Source of the DNA: an uncultured Clostridia bacterium
Lineage (GTDB): Bacteria; Bacillota; Clostridia; UBA1381
NCBI GenBank assembly: GCA_945948775.1
Contig: CAMFCK010000072.1
Coordinates: forward strand, 1 to 5,347
Reading direction: 5' to 3'
Length of the DNA: 5,347 nt
In this document: positions 1 to 5,347 of the stretch, one piece after another
Position numbering within the stretch: position 1 is the first letter of the stretch
Layout: the number at the start of each line of letters is the position of its first letter
Program-made: the position numbers and the translations under genes
Notes under the pieces: model-generated
The model's database searches: none
Told to the model about the DNA's origin: nothing
The model's input: the letters and a program-made list of their open reading frames with translations, nothing else

Positions 1-170
1 CGGTCGGCGGCAGTAAAGAAAAGCCGGTCGGACTTGTATGGACGGCGGTGCATTACAGAGGAAAAACTCATACCTGTGCGCTGCGTCTTAGCGGCAGCCG
101 TGACGATATAAGGAGAAAAACCTGCCTGTGCGTTTATGAAAAGCTGTGCGCGCTTTTGCAGTCTGATTAA
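1..170 (+). CDS. cinA: CinA family protein (nicotinamide-nucleotide amidase), C-terminal end only
   Basis: This is the last 55 codons of a gene that begins upstream of the window; the reading frame starts at base 3 and ends with TAA at 168-170. The peptide starts VGGSKEKPVGLVW and ends near SGSRDDIRRKT followed by a short helix. This matches the end of the CinA C-terminal domain, in which a GGT/S-x-x-KPVG-x-V strand is followed by a sheet and the conserved G-x-R-xx-IR-xx-(A/T) helix. The family's C-terminal domain deamidates nicotinamide mononucleotide in pyridine nucleotide salvage; many Firmicutes proteins also carry an N-terminal MoCF/COG1058 domain, which cannot be judged here. The tail is somewhat cysteine-rich, with four Cys in the last 36 residues. 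It is followed by its own spacer and by promoters for pta, so it is probably a separate unit. Family assignment is fairly sure; activity is inferred. Confidence 0.82.
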   Translation, partial: VGGSKEKPVGLVWTAVHYRGKTHTCALRLSGSRDDIRRKTCLCVYEKLCALLQSD

Positions 171-188
171 AAGACAGCCGGCTTTTTT
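158..188 (+). terminator. weak candidate intrinsic terminator after cinA
   Basis: GCAGTCT (158-164) pairs with AGACAGC (172-178) around a 7-base loop, with one A-A mismatch in the stem. The hairpin overlaps the cinA stop codon. CGGC then separates it from a run of six T at 183-188. The stem is short and does not abut the T run, so it is only a possible terminator. A competing weak pairing is AAAAG (169-173) with CTTTT (182-186). Confidence 0.35.
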
Positions 189-228
189 GTGCAGAAAATA
201 CGAACTGTAAAATGACAATTGCGTTATC

Positions 229-258
229 TTGCAAAAAAATCAGTTTTTTTGATATAAA
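229..258 (+). promoter_or_regulatory. candidate upstream promoter for pta (P2)
   Basis: TTGCAA (229-234) lies 18 bases before TATAAA (253-258), a plausible sigma-A pair on the distal side of the main pta promoter. Its spacer contains an A7-TCAG-T7 inverted repeat (233-250). It is weaker than the proximal promoter at 262-290 and is called from consensus matching only. Confidence 0.4.
233..250. repeat. A7/T7 inverted repeat
   Basis: Seven A (233-239), TCAG (240-243) and seven T (244-250) form a perfect but purely A-T hairpin with a 4-base loop. It could be a bent-DNA or UP-like element for the pta promoter, or a poor T-tract terminator for cinA readthrough. Without G-C pairs a terminator role is doubtful. 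Confidence 0.45.
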
Positions 259-261
259 CTC

Positions 262-290
262 TTGAATAATGGCGAAAAAGGGTATATAAT
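262..290 (+). promoter_or_regulatory. sigma-A promoter of pta(-ackA)
   Basis: TTGAAT (262-267) and a perfect TATAAT (285-290) are separated by exactly 17 bases. The start point predicted about 7 bases downstream, near 297, gives a leader of roughly 30 bases that holds the pta ribosome binding site. A/T-rich tracts lie immediately upstream. This is the best promoter in the window. No clear catabolite-response element or Rex operator was recognised next to it. Confidence 0.75.
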
Positions 291-310
291 TATTGCAGAA
301 TTTTTTTGCT

Positions 311-318
311 AAGGAGAG
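311..318 (+). promoter_or_regulatory. ribosome binding site of pta
   Basis: AAGGAGAG ends 8 bases before ATG 327. It rules against the longer reading frame starting at ATG 306, which would have its start upstream of this site and only about 9 bases from the predicted transcription start. Confidence 0.85.
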
Positions 319-326
319 ATTTTACA

Positions 327-1340
327 ATGAGTGCATTTACCGATAAGCTTAAGGAACGTGCAAAAGCAGATTTAAAGACGATAGTTCTTGCCGAGGGCGA
401 GGATAAAAGCCAGCTTAGCACCGAGGCTACAGTTTTGCAGCAGCGATATGCTAAACTGAAAATTTTGGGTAATGTTGAAAAAATAAAGGCTATGGCCGCG
501 GAAAAGAATCTGGACATTTCGGGTGCGGAGCTGATAGACCCTGAGACCTCGGAAAAAACCGCAGAGTATGCTGATAAATTCTATGAGATGCGCAAGGCAA
601 AGGGCATGACGCCCGAAAAAGCGGCTCAGACTCTTAAAGACGTGCTTTATTACGGAGTGATGATGGTAAACGAGGGCGAGGCTGACGGAATGGTGGCAGG
701 AGCCTGCAATTCTTCGGCGAATGTTATCCGCCCGTCTTTGCAGATACTTAAAACCAAGCCGGGAACAAAGCTTGTTTCGGCATTCTTTATTATGATAGTG
801 CCTGACTGCGAATACGGCGACAAAGGTACATTTATCTTTAGTGATGCTGGTCTTAATGAAAATCCTGATGCAGACGCACTTTCAGAAATTGCTATCGCAT
901 CGGCGCAGAGCTTCCGCAGTCTGGTAGGCAACGAACCGAAGGTGGCTATGCTTTCTTATTCTACATATGGCAGCGCAAAGAGTGAACTGGTGGAAAAGGT
1001 ACAGGAGGCTACGCGACTTGCAAAGGAAAAAGCACCGGATCTGCAGCTTGACGGAGAACTGCAGCTTGATGCGGCAATTGTCCCCTCTGTAGGCGCTTCA
1101 AAGGCTCCGGACTCTGACATAGCAGGACATGCAAATGTACTTGTTTTCCCGGATTTGAATGCCGGAAACATAGGATATAAGCTGGTTCAGCGTCTTGCAA
1201 AGGCGGAGGCTTACGGCCCCGTTATGCAGGGTATCAGAAAGCCCGTCAACGATTTATCGCGCGGCTGCTCCGCTGAAGATATTGCCGGAGTCGTAGCTAT
1301 TACATGTATACAGGCACAGAACAACGGAATGGCTTGTTAA
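327..1340 (+). CDS. pta: phosphate acetyltransferase (Pta)
   Basis: Converts acetyl-CoA and phosphate to acetyl phosphate and CoA in the cytoplasm (EC 2.3.1.8), the first step of acetate formation. The 337-residue product has the length of the short, single-domain Pta class without an N-terminal DRTGG/AAA extension. Visible landmarks are LAEGED (21-26), GEADGMVAGA (117-126), FSDAGLNENP (171-180), an SYSTYGSAKS stretch (210-219), FPDLNAGNIGYKLVQRL (274-290) and DLSRGCSAEDI (309-319). Residues matching those studied in the Methanosarcina thermophila enzyme are present with a constant +2 offset: R89, R135, C161, S311, R312 and D318. The segment at about 27-45 (KSQLSTEATVLQQRYAKLK) departs from the usual pattern there. 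The start at 327 is preferred because AAGGAGAG (311-318) sits 8 bases upstream; an in-frame ATG at 306 lies upstream of this site. ackA follows 88 bases downstream, presumably co-transcribed. Confidence 0.97.
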   Translation: MSAFTDKLKERAKADLKTIVLAEGEDKSQLSTEATVLQQRYAKLKILGNVEKIKAMAAEKNLDISGAELIDPETSEKTAEYADKFYEMRKAKGMTPEKAAQTLKDVLYYGVMMVNEGEADGMVAGACNSSANVIRPSLQILKTKPGTKLVSAFFIMIVPDCEYGDKGTFIFSDAGLNENPDADALSEIAIASAQSFRSLVGNEPKVAMLSYSTYGSAKSELVEKVQEATRLAKEKAPDLQLDGELQLDAAIVPSVGASKAPDSDIAGHANVLVFPDLNAGNIGYKLVQRLAKAEAYGPVMQGIRKPVNDLSRGCSAEDIAGVVAITCIQAQNNGMAC

Positions 1341-1351
1341 ATTTCCGCATC

Positions 1352-1380
1352 TTGTCGCTTCTTGTTCGGAGCAGTATATA
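1352..1380 (+). promoter_or_regulatory. possible internal promoter between pta and ackA
   Basis: TTGTCG (1352-1357) and TATATA (1375-1380) are 17 bases apart in the 88-base pta-ackA spacer, giving a possible second start for ackA. The boxes are imperfect and the spacer shows no obvious intrinsic terminator, so readthrough from pta remains the simpler assumption. Confidence 0.3.
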
Positions 1381-1428
1381 TGATGCAGTAATATGCATAA
1401 ATGTTATTATAAAGAAAGGGTAGAAAAT

Positions 1429-2631
1429 ATGAAAGTTTTGGTAATAAACGCAGGCAGCTCATCGCTTAAATATCAGCTTATTGATATGGATACGGTGACT
1501 GTGCTTGCAAAGGGACTTTGTGAAAGAATAGGCATTGACGGTTCAAACCTTCAGCATAAGAATCTTGTAAAGGGTATTTCTGAAAAGATAGAAAGCCCGA
1601 TGCAAAGTCATGCGGACGGAATAAAGCTTGTTATTGAGGCGCTGACAGATACGGAATACGGTGTTATAGCTTCGATGGATGAGATCGGCGCGGTAGGTCA
1701 CAGAGTCGTACACGGCGGCGAATATTTTGCGGATTCATATGTTATAGACGGAAAGGTAAAGGAAGCGCTAAAAATGTGTATTCCTCTTGCGCCGCTTCAT
1801 AATCCGCCGAATATTACAGGCATTGAAGCCTGCGAAAAGCTTATGCCGGGTGTGCCGCAGGTGGCGGTATTTGACACAGCATTCCATCAGACAATGCCGA
1901 AAAAAGCATATATGTATGCGATTCCATACGAGCTTTATGATAAATATAAAATAAGAAAGTACGGCTTCCACGGAACGAGCCACAAGTATGTTTCACAGGA
2001 GGCCGCAAAGATGCTGGGCAAGCCGATTGAGGAACTGAGGCTTATAACCTGTCATCTGGGTAACGGCTCGTCGATAAGCGCTGTCAAATACGGAAAATGT
2101 ATTGATACCTCAATGGGCTTTACGCCTCTTGACGGAGTTGTAATGGGTACGCGCACCGGATCGATTGACCCGGCGGCAGTCACCTTCATAATGAGAAATG
2201 AACATCTTGATGTGGACGGAATAGATAACCTCCTCAACAAGCAGTCGGGTGTGTTCGGAATATCGGGAGTAAGCTCGGATTTCCGCGATCTTTCAGCCGC
2301 TTCCGAAAGCGGAAATGAGCATGCGCAGCTCGCTTTGGATATGTTCTACTACAGCGTAAAGAAGCGTATAGGTTCCGGAGTTGCCGCAATGGGCGGTGTA
2401 GATGCGGTAGTATTTACCGCAGGAATAGGCGAAAATGACGGTACTGCAAGAGCGGAAATAGTTGACGGTCTGGATTATATGGGTATCAAAATTGACGCTG
2501 AAAAGAATAAGCTTCGCGGTGAGGCAGTTGATATTTCCGCGCCGGACGCACAGGTCAGAACTCTTGTTATCCCAACAAATGAGGAGCTTATGATTGCACT
2601 GGATACGGTCAGACTTGTAAGTGAATTGTAA
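1429..2631 (+). CDS. ackA: acetate kinase (AckA)
   Basis: Transfers the phosphoryl group of acetyl phosphate to ADP, giving acetate and ATP (EC 2.7.2.1); reversible, cytoplasmic, ASKHA-fold family. The product is 400 residues, the normal length. Motifs in order: [10 protein letters not shown] (6-15), GHRVVHGG (90-97), [10 protein letters not shown] (119-128), [11 protein letters not shown] (147-157), [14 protein letters not shown] (176-189), CHLGNGSS (208-215), [13 protein letters not shown] (237-249), FTAGIGEND (329-337) and IPTNEE (381-386). The Methanosarcina thermophila active-site residues are all recognisable: N7, S10, S12, K14, R92, D149, H181, N212, R242, R286, G332 and the Glu pair at 385-386. 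ATG 1429 is chosen because GAAAGGG (1414-1420) lies 8 bases upstream and the protein then begins directly with the conserved MKVLVINAG strand; the in-frame ATG at 1393 would add 12 unconserved-looking residues. A strong terminator follows. With pta it forms the acetate/ATP pathway. Confidence 0.98.
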   Translation: MKVLVINAGSSSLKYQLIDMDTVTVLAKGLCERIGIDGSNLQHKNLVKGISEKIESPMQSHADGIKLVIEALTDTEYGVIASMDEIGAVGHRVVHGGEYFADSYVIDGKVKEALKMCIPLAPLHNPPNITGIEACEKLMPGVPQVAVFDTAFHQTMPKKAYMYAIPYELYDKYKIRKYGFHGTSHKYVSQEAAKMLGKPIEELRLITCHLGNGSSISAVKYGKCIDTSMGFTPLDGVVMGTRTGSIDPAAVTFIMRNEHLDVDGIDNLLNKQSGVFGISGVSSDFRDLSAASESGNEHAQLALDMFYYSVKKRIGSGVAAMGGVDAVVFTAGIGENDGTARAEIVDGLDYMGIKIDAEKNKLRGEAVDISAPDAQVRTLVIPTNEELMIALDTVRLVSEL

Positions 2632-2659
2632 ATATTTAACAAAAATTATATAAATTAAC

Positions 2660-2708
2660 CAAAAATATGCTGTTGTTTTTTACATATACGACGGCATATT
2701 TTTGTTTT
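2660..2708 (+). terminator. strong intrinsic terminator after ackA
   Basis: Bases 2661-2676 pair with 2688-2703 along all 16 positions (two G-T wobbles) around an 11-base loop; C2660-G2704 can add a seventeenth pair. The 5' arm begins with five A and the 3' arm ends with TTTTT, followed by G and TTTT (2705-2708). The A-tract on one side and T-tract on the other would let it work on both strands, though no converging gene is visible. It closes the pta-ackA unit. Confidence 0.85.
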
Positions 2709-2742
2709 ATGCGAGGCTTTTCAGGGTAAATATTATTTAAGA

Positions 2743-2784
2743 GAGTATCATGTAGCGTGCATGAGCTGCCGGTGCTGGATACTC
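2743..2784. repeat. inverted repeat upstream of the EF-G-like gene
   Basis: GAGTATC (2743-2749) and GATACTC (2778-2784) are perfect 7-base inverted copies, 28 bases apart. Within them, GTAGC (2752-2756) can pair with GCTGC (2765-2769), with one G-T wobble, around an 8-base loop. This is either a leader RNA structure, if transcription starts near 2743 from a TATTAT box at 2731-2736, or a DNA-level site overlapping the -35 region of the TATAAT box at 2788. Sequence alone does not decide. Confidence 0.4.
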
Positions 2785-2793
2785 GGATATAAT
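2765..2793 (+). promoter_or_regulatory. candidate promoter of the EF-G-like gene
   Basis: A perfect TATAAT (2788-2793) precedes the gene, but no good -35 box lies 16-18 bases upstream; the best is CTGCCG (2766-2771). The predicted start, near 2800, would leave a leader of only about 14 bases holding the ribosome binding site. An alternative is TATTAT at 2731-2736, also with a poor -35, giving a leader of about 70 bases. Confidence 0.35.
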
Positions 2794-2801
2794 AAAATAA
2801 C

Positions 2802-2807
2802 AGGAGG
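2802..2807 (+). promoter_or_regulatory. ribosome binding site of the EF-G-like gene
   Basis: A perfect AGGAGG, 6 bases before ATG 2814. It supports this start over the internal Met6 codon at 2829 and suggests efficient translation. Confidence 0.88.
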
Positions 2808-2813
2808 CTCTGT

Positions 2814-4880
2814 ATGAACAACTACAAAATGGAAGATATCAGGAATATTGCGGTAATGGGACACGGAAAATGCGGCAAGACAACTCTTTGTGAGGCTATG
2901 CTGTTTAACAGCGGAGCCACCGATCGGATGGGTACGGTAGCGGACGGTACTACTGTATGCGATTATGATCCTGAGGAAATAAAAAGGCAGCTGTCGATCT
3001 CGACAGCCATGGCACCGGTTGAATGGAAAGGCAGCAAGCTCAATATGATAGATACTCCGGGATATTTTGATTTCGTGGGTGAGGTGAAGGAAGGTCTGCG
3101 CGCGGCGGATTCGGCGCTGATTGCGCTAAGCGGCAGAAGCGGCGTATCGGTGGGCACTGAACAGGTGTTCAAATTTGCCCGTACCAAGGGCGTGCCCATA
3201 ATGTTTTTCGTAAACAAGATTGATGATAACCGGGCGGATTATCAGCGTACGCTTGAGCAGATGAAGGAAAAATTCGGCAAGGCGGTGACGCCGTTTGTAT
3301 ATCCTATACGCGAGGGCGATGAGTTTAAGGGCTTTGTGGACATTGTGGATATGACCGCACGCCGTTATGAGGGCAAGGACAGAGTTGATATTCCTGTGCC
3401 CGAAGGCATGGAGGAGATTGTTGCTCCGCTTCGGGATATGATTATGGAGGCGGTGGCTGAAACGGATGACGCCCTGATGAATAAGTATTTCAACGGGGAA
3501 GACTTTACTTTTGACGAGATAAAAAAAGCAATACGCACAGGAGTTAAGGACGGGAGTATATATCCTGTTTACTGCGGCTCCGGTCAGAATAATATCGGAG
3601 TGCGTTCTCTGATGGACGGTATGGCAAAGTATCTGCCTGCGCCGAATGAGATTGTGGAGACTGCGCACGTTGCGTCAAGCGGAGAGCCGATAGAGGTTGT
3701 ACAGGAGGTTTCGGACAGCGCGGCAGCTATCGTATTTAAAACTATTGCTGACCCATATGTGGGCAAAATGAGCCTTTTCCGCGTATACTGCGGCGAAATC
3801 AAGGCGGACAGTACGCTGTATAATCCGAATAAAGGCGTAACGGAGCGCATCGGCAAGCTGTTCATGCTGCGAGGAAAGAAGCAGATTGAAGTAAAGAGTG
3901 TGTGCGCCGGCGATATTGGCGTTGTGGCGAAGCTTGAAAAGACAAAAACGGGCGACACGCTCTGCGCAGAAAATAAGAATATGATTCTAACCGGAATAGA
4001 ATTTCCTGCGCCTGTGCTTTCAATGGCGGTCAGCGCCGCGGCAAAGGGCGATGAGGAAAAGATAATCTCCGGTTTAAACCGTTTGATGGAGGAAGATCCT
4101 ACCTTCACGATCACCACCGACACGGAAACAAAACAGACGCTTATAAACGGACAGGGAGAACAGCATATCGACATTATTTCAAGCAAGCTCAAGACGAAAT
4201 ACGGCGTGACGATGAAGCTTGACGAGCCAATAGTTGCGTACCGTGAAACAATACGTGCCAAGGTTAAGGCAGAGGGCAAGCATAAAAAGCAGTCCGGCGG
4301 TCATGGACAGTACGGTCATGTTTTCGTTGAGTTTGAGCCGTGCGTATCTGAGGATATGATTTTTGAGGAAAAGGTATTCGGCGGAAGCGTGCCGAAGAAT
4401 TATTTCCCGGCTGTTGAAAAGGGTTTGCGCGATGCGTGCGCAAGCGGAGTTCTTGCGGGATATCCGGGCGTGAACCTGAAGGCGACTCTGGTGGACGGCT
4501 CATACCATCCGGTAGATTCGTCGGAAATGGCGTTCAAAACCGCTGCGGCAATCGCATTCAAAGAGGGAGTTTCAAATGCAAAGCCGACACTGCTTGAGCC
4601 GATAGGCAGGCTTAAGGTGTATGTTCCGGAGAATATAATGGGCGATGTTATCGGCGATATAAATAAGCGCCGCGGCCAGATAATGGGCATGGGAGAGAGT
4701 GATAAGGAAGGTTTGAATCTTGTAGAGGCTGAGGTTCCTGTTGCAGAAATGTTTAAATATGCTACCGATTTACGCTCCATAAGTCAGGGACGGGGCAGCT
4801 TTGTATTTGAATTTGAGCGCTATCAGGAGGCGCCGCAGAATATAGCCGATAATGTAATTGCAGCGCGAAAACAGTCATAA
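2814..4880 (+). CDS. fusA: divergent elongation factor G paralogue (EF-G-2/FusA2 type translational GTPase)
   Basis: A 688-residue translational GTPase with the full five-domain EF-G layout, likely acting on the ribosome in translocation or a specialised variant of it. The G domain shows G1 GHGKCGKT (16-23), switch I RQLSI (58-62) where EF-G has RGITI, G3 DTPGYFDF (80-87), G4 NKID (134-137) and G5 CGSG (254-257). Domain II is about 285-400, III about 400-470, and IV about 475-595, with GGHGQYGHVFVEF (495-507) and the tip region GVLAGYPG/DGSYHPVDSSEMAFK (545-575). Domain V runs from about 595 and includes EPIGRLKVYVPENIMGD. Tyr84 replaces the catalytic His of canonical EF-G (His84 in E. coli EF-Tu), and the P-loop lacks the usual AHIDAGKT wording. 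This fits the second EF-G lineage found beside a normal fusA in many bacteria; that a canonical fusA exists elsewhere is inferred. TetM-type ribosome protection proteins are shorter and are a less likely alternative. It is flanked by a terminator upstream and a long spacer downstream, so it appears monocistronic. Confidence 0.9.
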   Translation: MNNYKMEDIRNIAVMGHGKCGKTTLCEAMLFNSGATDRMGTVADGTTVCDYDPEEIKRQLSISTAMAPVEWKGSKLNMIDTPGYFDFVGEVKEGLRAADSALIALSGRSGVSVGTEQVFKFARTKGVPIMFFVNKIDDNRADYQRTLEQMKEKFGKAVTPFVYPIREGDEFKGFVDIVDMTARRYEGKDRVDIPVPEGMEEIVAPLRDMIMEAVAETDDALMNKYFNGEDFTFDEIKKAIRTGVKDGSIYPVYCGSGQNNIGVRSLMDGMAKYLPAPNEIVETAHVASSGEPIEVVQEVSDSAAAIVFKTIADPYVGKMSLFRVYCGEIKADSTLYNPNKGVTERIGKLFMLRGKKQIEVKSVCAGDIGVVAKLEKTKTGDTLCAENKNMILTGIEFPAPVLSMAVSAAAKGDEEKIISGLNRLMEEDPTFTITTDTETKQTLINGQGEQHIDIISSKLKTKYGVTMKLDEPIVAYRETIRAKVKAEGKHKKQSGGHGQYGHVFVEFEPCVSEDMIFEEKVFGGSVPKNYFPAVEKGLRDACASGVLAGYPGVNLKATLVDGSYHPVDSSEMAFKTAAAIAFKEGVSNAKPTLLEPIGRLKVYVPENIMGDVIGDINKRRGQIMGMGESDKEGLNLVEAEVPVAEMFKYATDLRSISQGRGSFVFEFERYQEAPQNIADNVIAARKQS

Positions 4881-4950
4881 AACAGGAGAAAATGGCATCG
4901 GTTTGGGGGGTTTAGTTGTTTTCACTAAAAATAATTTTAAAAATTTGGTT

Positions 4951-4968
4951 AATTGTAGGCTACACATT
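4951..4968. repeat. small dyad upstream of the ABC ATPase gene (possible operator)
   Basis: TGTAG-G-CTACA (4954-4964) is a perfect 5+1+5 palindrome. It extends to AAT and ATT (4951-4953 and 4966-4968) if C4965 is skipped. It overlaps the candidate -35 box at 4961-4966. A repressor site is conceivable but no regulator family is recognised from it. Confidence 0.3.
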
Positions 4969-4989
4969 GTGTTAAAAATATGTTACTAT
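4961..4989 (+). promoter_or_regulatory. candidate promoter of the ABC ATPase gene
   Basis: TACACA (4961-4966) and TACTAT (4984-4989) are 17 bases apart and each matches the sigma-A consensus at four of six positions. The predicted start, near 4996, gives a leader of about 37 bases that includes the ribosome binding site. This is moderate evidence only. Confidence 0.38.
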
Positions 4990-5016
4990 ATAGGTGTAAT
5001 TATTTATAGCTCAGAG

Positions 5017-5023
5017 AGAGAGG
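5017..5023 (+). promoter_or_regulatory. ribosome binding site of the ABC ATPase gene
   Basis: AGAGAGG, inside a GA repeat (5014-5023), ends 9 bases before ATG 5033. It supports that start and places the whole [14 protein letters not shown]-terminus in the protein. Confidence 0.7.
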
Positions 5024-5032
5024 TATTTTTGA

Positions 5033-5347
5033 ATGGCAGATTTGCAGTTAAAACACATTTACAAAAAATACGCGGGCGGCGTTACAGCCGTAAGTGATTT
5101 TTCACTTGATATTGCAGATAATGAGTTTATCATACTTGTAGGTCCCTCTGGCTGCGGTAAGTCTACAACCCTCAGAATGATTGCCGGATTGGAAGAAATC
5201 AGCGAGGGCGAGCTTTACATAGACGGTAAGCTTGTTAACGATGTCGCGCCGAAGGACAGAGATATAGCAATGGTATTCCAGAACTATGCCCTTTATCCGC
5301 ATATGTCGGTTTATGATAATATGGCATTTGGTCTTTCTCTTCAGGGT
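5033..5347 (+). CDS. ugpC: ABC transporter ATP-binding protein, MsmX/UgpC (carbohydrate uptake CUT1) type, N-terminal part
   Basis: The first 105 residues of an ATPase that continues past the window edge. It would hydrolyse ATP at the cytoplasmic face of a sugar or glycerol-phosphate importer. Visible are the N-terminal strand [13 protein letters not shown], Walker [10 protein letters not shown] (37-45) with the following [16 protein letters not shown], the family-typical [33 protein letters not shown] stretch (69-101), and the Q-loop Gln83. The [19 protein letters not shown] wording is characteristic of the MalK/MsmK/MsmX/UgpC group. Walker B, the LSGGQ signature, the H-loop and the C-terminal OB-like regulatory domain lie outside the window. 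In Firmicutes such ATPases are often encoded away from their permeases and serve several sugar transporters; the isolated position seen so far fits this but does not prove it. The symbol reflects the family name, not a known substrate. Confidence 0.9.
   Translation, partial: MADLQLKHIYKKYAGGVTAVSDFSLDIADNEFIILVGPSGCGKSTTLRMIAGLEEISEGELYIDGKLVNDVAPKDRDIAMVFQNYALYPHMSVYDNMAFGLSLQG

Larger units (their letters stand above)
4881..5032 (+). other. AT-rich spacer between the EF-G-like gene and the ABC ATPase gene
   Basis: The 152-base spacer opens with AGGAG (4884-4888) and a seven-codon mini-ORF (ATG 4892 to TAG, peptide MASVWGV). Next come a G6 run (4905-4910) and a weak hairpin, TTTAGT (4911-4916) with ACTAAA (4924-4929). 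That hairpin is followed only by a mixed A/T tail, so it is not a convincing terminator. A dyad and a candidate promoter for the downstream gene lie in the second half. No RNA gene was recognised. Confidence 0.5.

Noticed and set aside
306..326. Upstream in-frame start of pta
   Set aside because: The AAGGAGAG site lies after this ATG and serves ATG 327; the extra seven residues are not needed for the family.
1393..1428. Upstream in-frame start of ackA
   Set aside because: GAAAGGG at 1414-1420 and the conserved MKVLVINAG start point to ATG 1429.
3126..3668. 180-residue open frame on the minus strand inside the EF-G-like gene
   Set aside because: It is antisense to a well-conserved coding region, has no ribosome binding site and resembles no family; it is a shadow frame.
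3584..4279. 231-residue open frame on the minus strand
   Set aside because: Fully antisense to conserved domains II-IV of the EF-G-like protein. Its Ser/Ile-rich composition is what reverse-reading of this gene gives.
2814..4880. Tetracycline ribosome-protection protein (TetM/TetO type)
   Set aside because: The length of 688 residues and the EF-G-like domain IV tip and domain V fit the EF-G-2 lineage better, and no resistance-element context is present.
4911..4935. Terminator after the EF-G-like gene
   Set aside because: The TTTAGT/ACTAAA stem has one G-C pair and no clean T run after it; too weak to call.
4858..5097. 79-codon + strand frame spanning the spacer
   Set aside because: It overlaps both the end of the EF-G-like gene and the start of the ABC ATPase in other frames, has no ribosome binding site and an implausible composition.
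1..5347. Novel multi-gene system (defence, mobile or biosynthetic)
   Set aside because: All genes belong to recognised housekeeping or transport families in a normal chromosomal arrangement; nothing links them into a new system.

Overview
The window reads as an ordinary chromosomal stretch of a low-to-mid GC anaerobic Firmicute. A Clostridia member of the Ruminococcus/Oscillospiraceae kind is likely; this is inferred from protein style, strong AGGAG-type ribosome binding sites, AT-rich spacers with sigma-A promoters, and the gene content. No 16S or other taxonomic marker is present. All genes lie on the + strand, and no mobile element, CRISPR array, tRNA or rRNA was seen.

Layout: (1) bases 1-170 hold the C-terminal end of a CinA-type nicotinamide-nucleotide amidase. 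(2) Bases 171-326 form a spacer with a weak possible terminator, an A7/T7 hairpin and two tandem sigma-A-like promoters; the second (TTGAAT-17-TATAAT) is very good. (3) Bases 327-1340 encode phosphate acetyltransferase (pta) and 1429-2631 acetate kinase (ackA), separated by 88 bases. (4) Bases 2632-2813 hold a long, convincing intrinsic terminator followed by an inverted repeat and a TATAAT box. (5) Bases 2814-4880 encode a divergent EF-G paralogue of the FusA2/EF-G-2 kind. (6) Bases 4881-5032 are an AT-rich spacer with a candidate promoter and a small dyad. (7) Base 5033 to the window end is the start of an MsmX/UgpC-type sugar ABC transporter ATPase, cut off by the window edge.

Functionally, pta and ackA form the acetate-producing ATP pathway (acetyl-CoA to acetyl phosphate to acetate plus ATP), the standard energy-yielding end of fermentation. 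The ATPase would energise oligosaccharide uptake, which fits a carbohydrate fermenter. The EF-G paralogue has its own terminator-bounded unit, so its proximity to acetate metabolism is probably not an operon link.

The most notable item is the EF-G-like GTPase. It has Tyr in place of the catalytic His after DTPG, a nonstandard P-loop and a nonstandard switch I, while domains II-V look intact. I found no convincing undescribed multi-gene system; the remaining observations are regulatory details.
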